Shown: positions 5,921 to 6,801 of the stretch, in pieces
How the letters are laid out: each line of letters begins with the position of its first letter
Position numbering within the stretch: the stretch's first letter is position 1
Assembly (NCBI GenBank): GCA_030616025.1
Contig: JAUWYD010000058.1
Coordinates: 1-6,801, forward strand
Direction of reading: 5' to 3'
DNA length: 6,801 nucleotides
From: Chloroflexota bacterium
Lineage (GTDB): Bacteria > Chloroflexota > Anaerolineae > UBA7937 > B3-Chlor
The notes under the pieces: model-generated
Databases searched by the model: none
What the model saw: the letters and a program-made list of their open reading frames with translations, nothing else
What the model was told of the DNA's origin: nothing
Made by a program: the position numbers and the translations under genes

Positions 5921-6801
5921 CTATCTTGTCAGGCGCGCGAGACTGCGAATGACCTTGCCAGACCGGCCACCCAAGAGTTGTTCCACCCGTATGTGAGCTG
6001 CGGCCTGCATGATGACGGTAGAGTAGGTAGGGTACACATGGATGACATCCGCGAGATCCCCCACTTTCAGCCCGCGATCCAGGGCCAAGATCCACTCGTG
6101 GATCATCTCTCCTGCCCGCCTGGCGACGATTGTGGCACCGAGCAACGTTCCGTCCTGCTTATGAACGAGTTTCATGAAGCCGTCGGTGTCGCCTTCGGCG
6201 CGGGCTCTGTCCACGTTTTCCATGGGCCAATCACACGTCCTCACGACGTCGCCGAACTGGTCGCGCGCCTGGGCTTCGATCAACCCAACACGGGCCACTT
6301 CGGGGTCGGTGAAAGTGGTCCAGGGCACTCGATCTTTGACGCCTTTGGACGCGCCGGGCAGCAGCGCGTTGCGCACGGCCATGGCTGCCTGCCAGCCCGC
6401 GTAATGGGTGAACTGGTAGCTGCCAAGGCAGTCGCCAGCAGCGTAGATGTGCTTCTGGCTCGTTCTCAGATTGTCATTCACCTCTATCCCTTCTTCTGTG
6501 TACTCCACGCCGGCTTGCTCCAACCCAAGCCTCTCCACGTTGGGGCGTCGGCCGGCCGCCACCAGGAGGGCGTCGCTCACCAGTTCTTTACCCCCAGCCA
6601 TCAAGTGAATGGAATCCGCCTGTTGCCAGGTGCGTTCGGCCCTGGCGTTCCAATGCAGGGCAATGCCTTCGCCTGCGAACACGTCGGCCAACACGTGCGA
6701 TGCGGCTGGTTCGTCGCGGGGCAACACTCGATCGCGGCTCACGATCATCGTCACTTCCGCGCCCAAGCGGCGGAAGGCCTGTGCCAACTCGCAGCCGACC
6801 G
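5921..6801 (-). CDS. FAD-dependent pyridine nucleotide-disulfide oxidoreductase, MerA/Lpd-like (partial, N-terminus beyond right edge)
   Basis: 292 C-terminal residues are visible. The first, VGCELAQAFRRLGAEV, is the GxxxE part of the NAD(P)H-binding Rossmann fold, so the TTG at 6787 is an internal leucine codon, not a start. LLVAAGRRPN and then IYAAGDCLG mark the second FAD-binding segment, whose aspartate contacts the flavin ribityl chain. The C-terminal interface domain runs from VPWTTFTDPEVARVGL to the end. In lipoamide dehydrogenase this domain carries an HxHPTxxE catalytic pair; here it is HVYPTYST (6040-6017), so both the histidine and glutamate are replaced. The C-terminus also lacks the cysteine pair of mercuric reductase. 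It therefore belongs to the broad group often labelled mercuric reductase, sometimes found beside TVP38/TMEM64 membrane proteins, and would pass electrons from NAD(P)H through FAD. The redox CxxxxC region is outside the window. Twenty bases separate it from the radical SAM gene. Confidence 0.9.
   Translation of the reverse strand, partial: VGCELAQAFRRLGAEVTMIVSRDRVLPRDEPAASHVLADVFAGEGIALHWNARAERTWQQADSIHLMAGGKELVSDALLVAAGRRPNVERLGLEQAGVEYTEEGIEVNDNLRTSQKHIYAAGDCLGSYQFTHYAGWQAAMAVRNALLPGASKGVKDRVPWTTFTDPEVARVGLIEAQARDQFGDVVRTCDWPMENVDRARAEGDTDGFMKLVHKQDGTLLGATIVARRAGEMIHEWILALDRGLKVGDLADVIHVYPTYSTVIMQAAAHIRVEQLLGGRSGKVIRSLARLTR

Noticed and set aside
5901..6095. Extension of the radical SAM frame to an ATG or other start at 6095
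   Set aside because: It would overlap the oxidoreductase coding region by about 170 bases, encodes no recognisable sequence, and a Shine-Dalgarno plus TTG lies just after the upstream stop.
5921..6801. Mercuric reductase merA, which would imply a mer operon
   Set aside because: The C-terminal cysteine pair is missing and no merR, merT or merP is visible.
1..6801. CRISPR array, tRNA or rRNA genes
   Set aside because: I saw no regularly spaced repeats and no tRNA- or rRNA-like segments; nearly all of the window is coding.

Overview
All genes read on the minus strand, from right to left. The window looks bacterial: it has a DinG-type helicase with a fused exonuclease, a GTG start behind a TATAAT box, tight operon spacing and moderately high GC. 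The exonuclease-helicase architecture and a CGTAGGGG...CCCCTACG palindrome are compatible with an environmental Chloroflexota-like bacterium, but that placement is a guess.

Right part (6801 to 3646): a three-gene operon. It runs from a pyridine-nucleotide disulfide oxidoreductase (N-terminus outside the window), through a cysteine-rich radical SAM enzyme with the layout of archaeal tetraether synthase Tes/MJ0619, to a class I SAM methyltransferase with two cysteines placed like the arsenite-binding cysteines of ArsM. The first two genes are separated by 20 bases and the last two overlap as ATGA. Together they suggest a redox, radical and methyl-transfer pathway whose substrate cannot be read from sequence; a lipid or a metalloid/thiol compound are both possible. 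The radical SAM start was moved to a TTG behind a Shine-Dalgarno sequence, removing a spurious 65-residue extension.

Middle (3645 to 3520): an intergenic region of 126 bases. A 31-base palindrome supplies the stop codon of the methyltransferase, and a sigma70-like promoter sits so close to the GTG of the next gene that its mRNA is probably leaderless.

Left part (3519 to 1): a full-length DinG-family protein with both the DEDDh exonuclease and the iron-sulfur helicase motifs intact. After 65 bases comes a second nuclease gene that runs off the left edge. It has no stop codon in the window and is easily missed; its translation shows a Cas4/RecB-like PD-(D/E)XK nuclease. The pair suggests a DNA repair or nucleic-acid processing unit separate from the right-hand operon.
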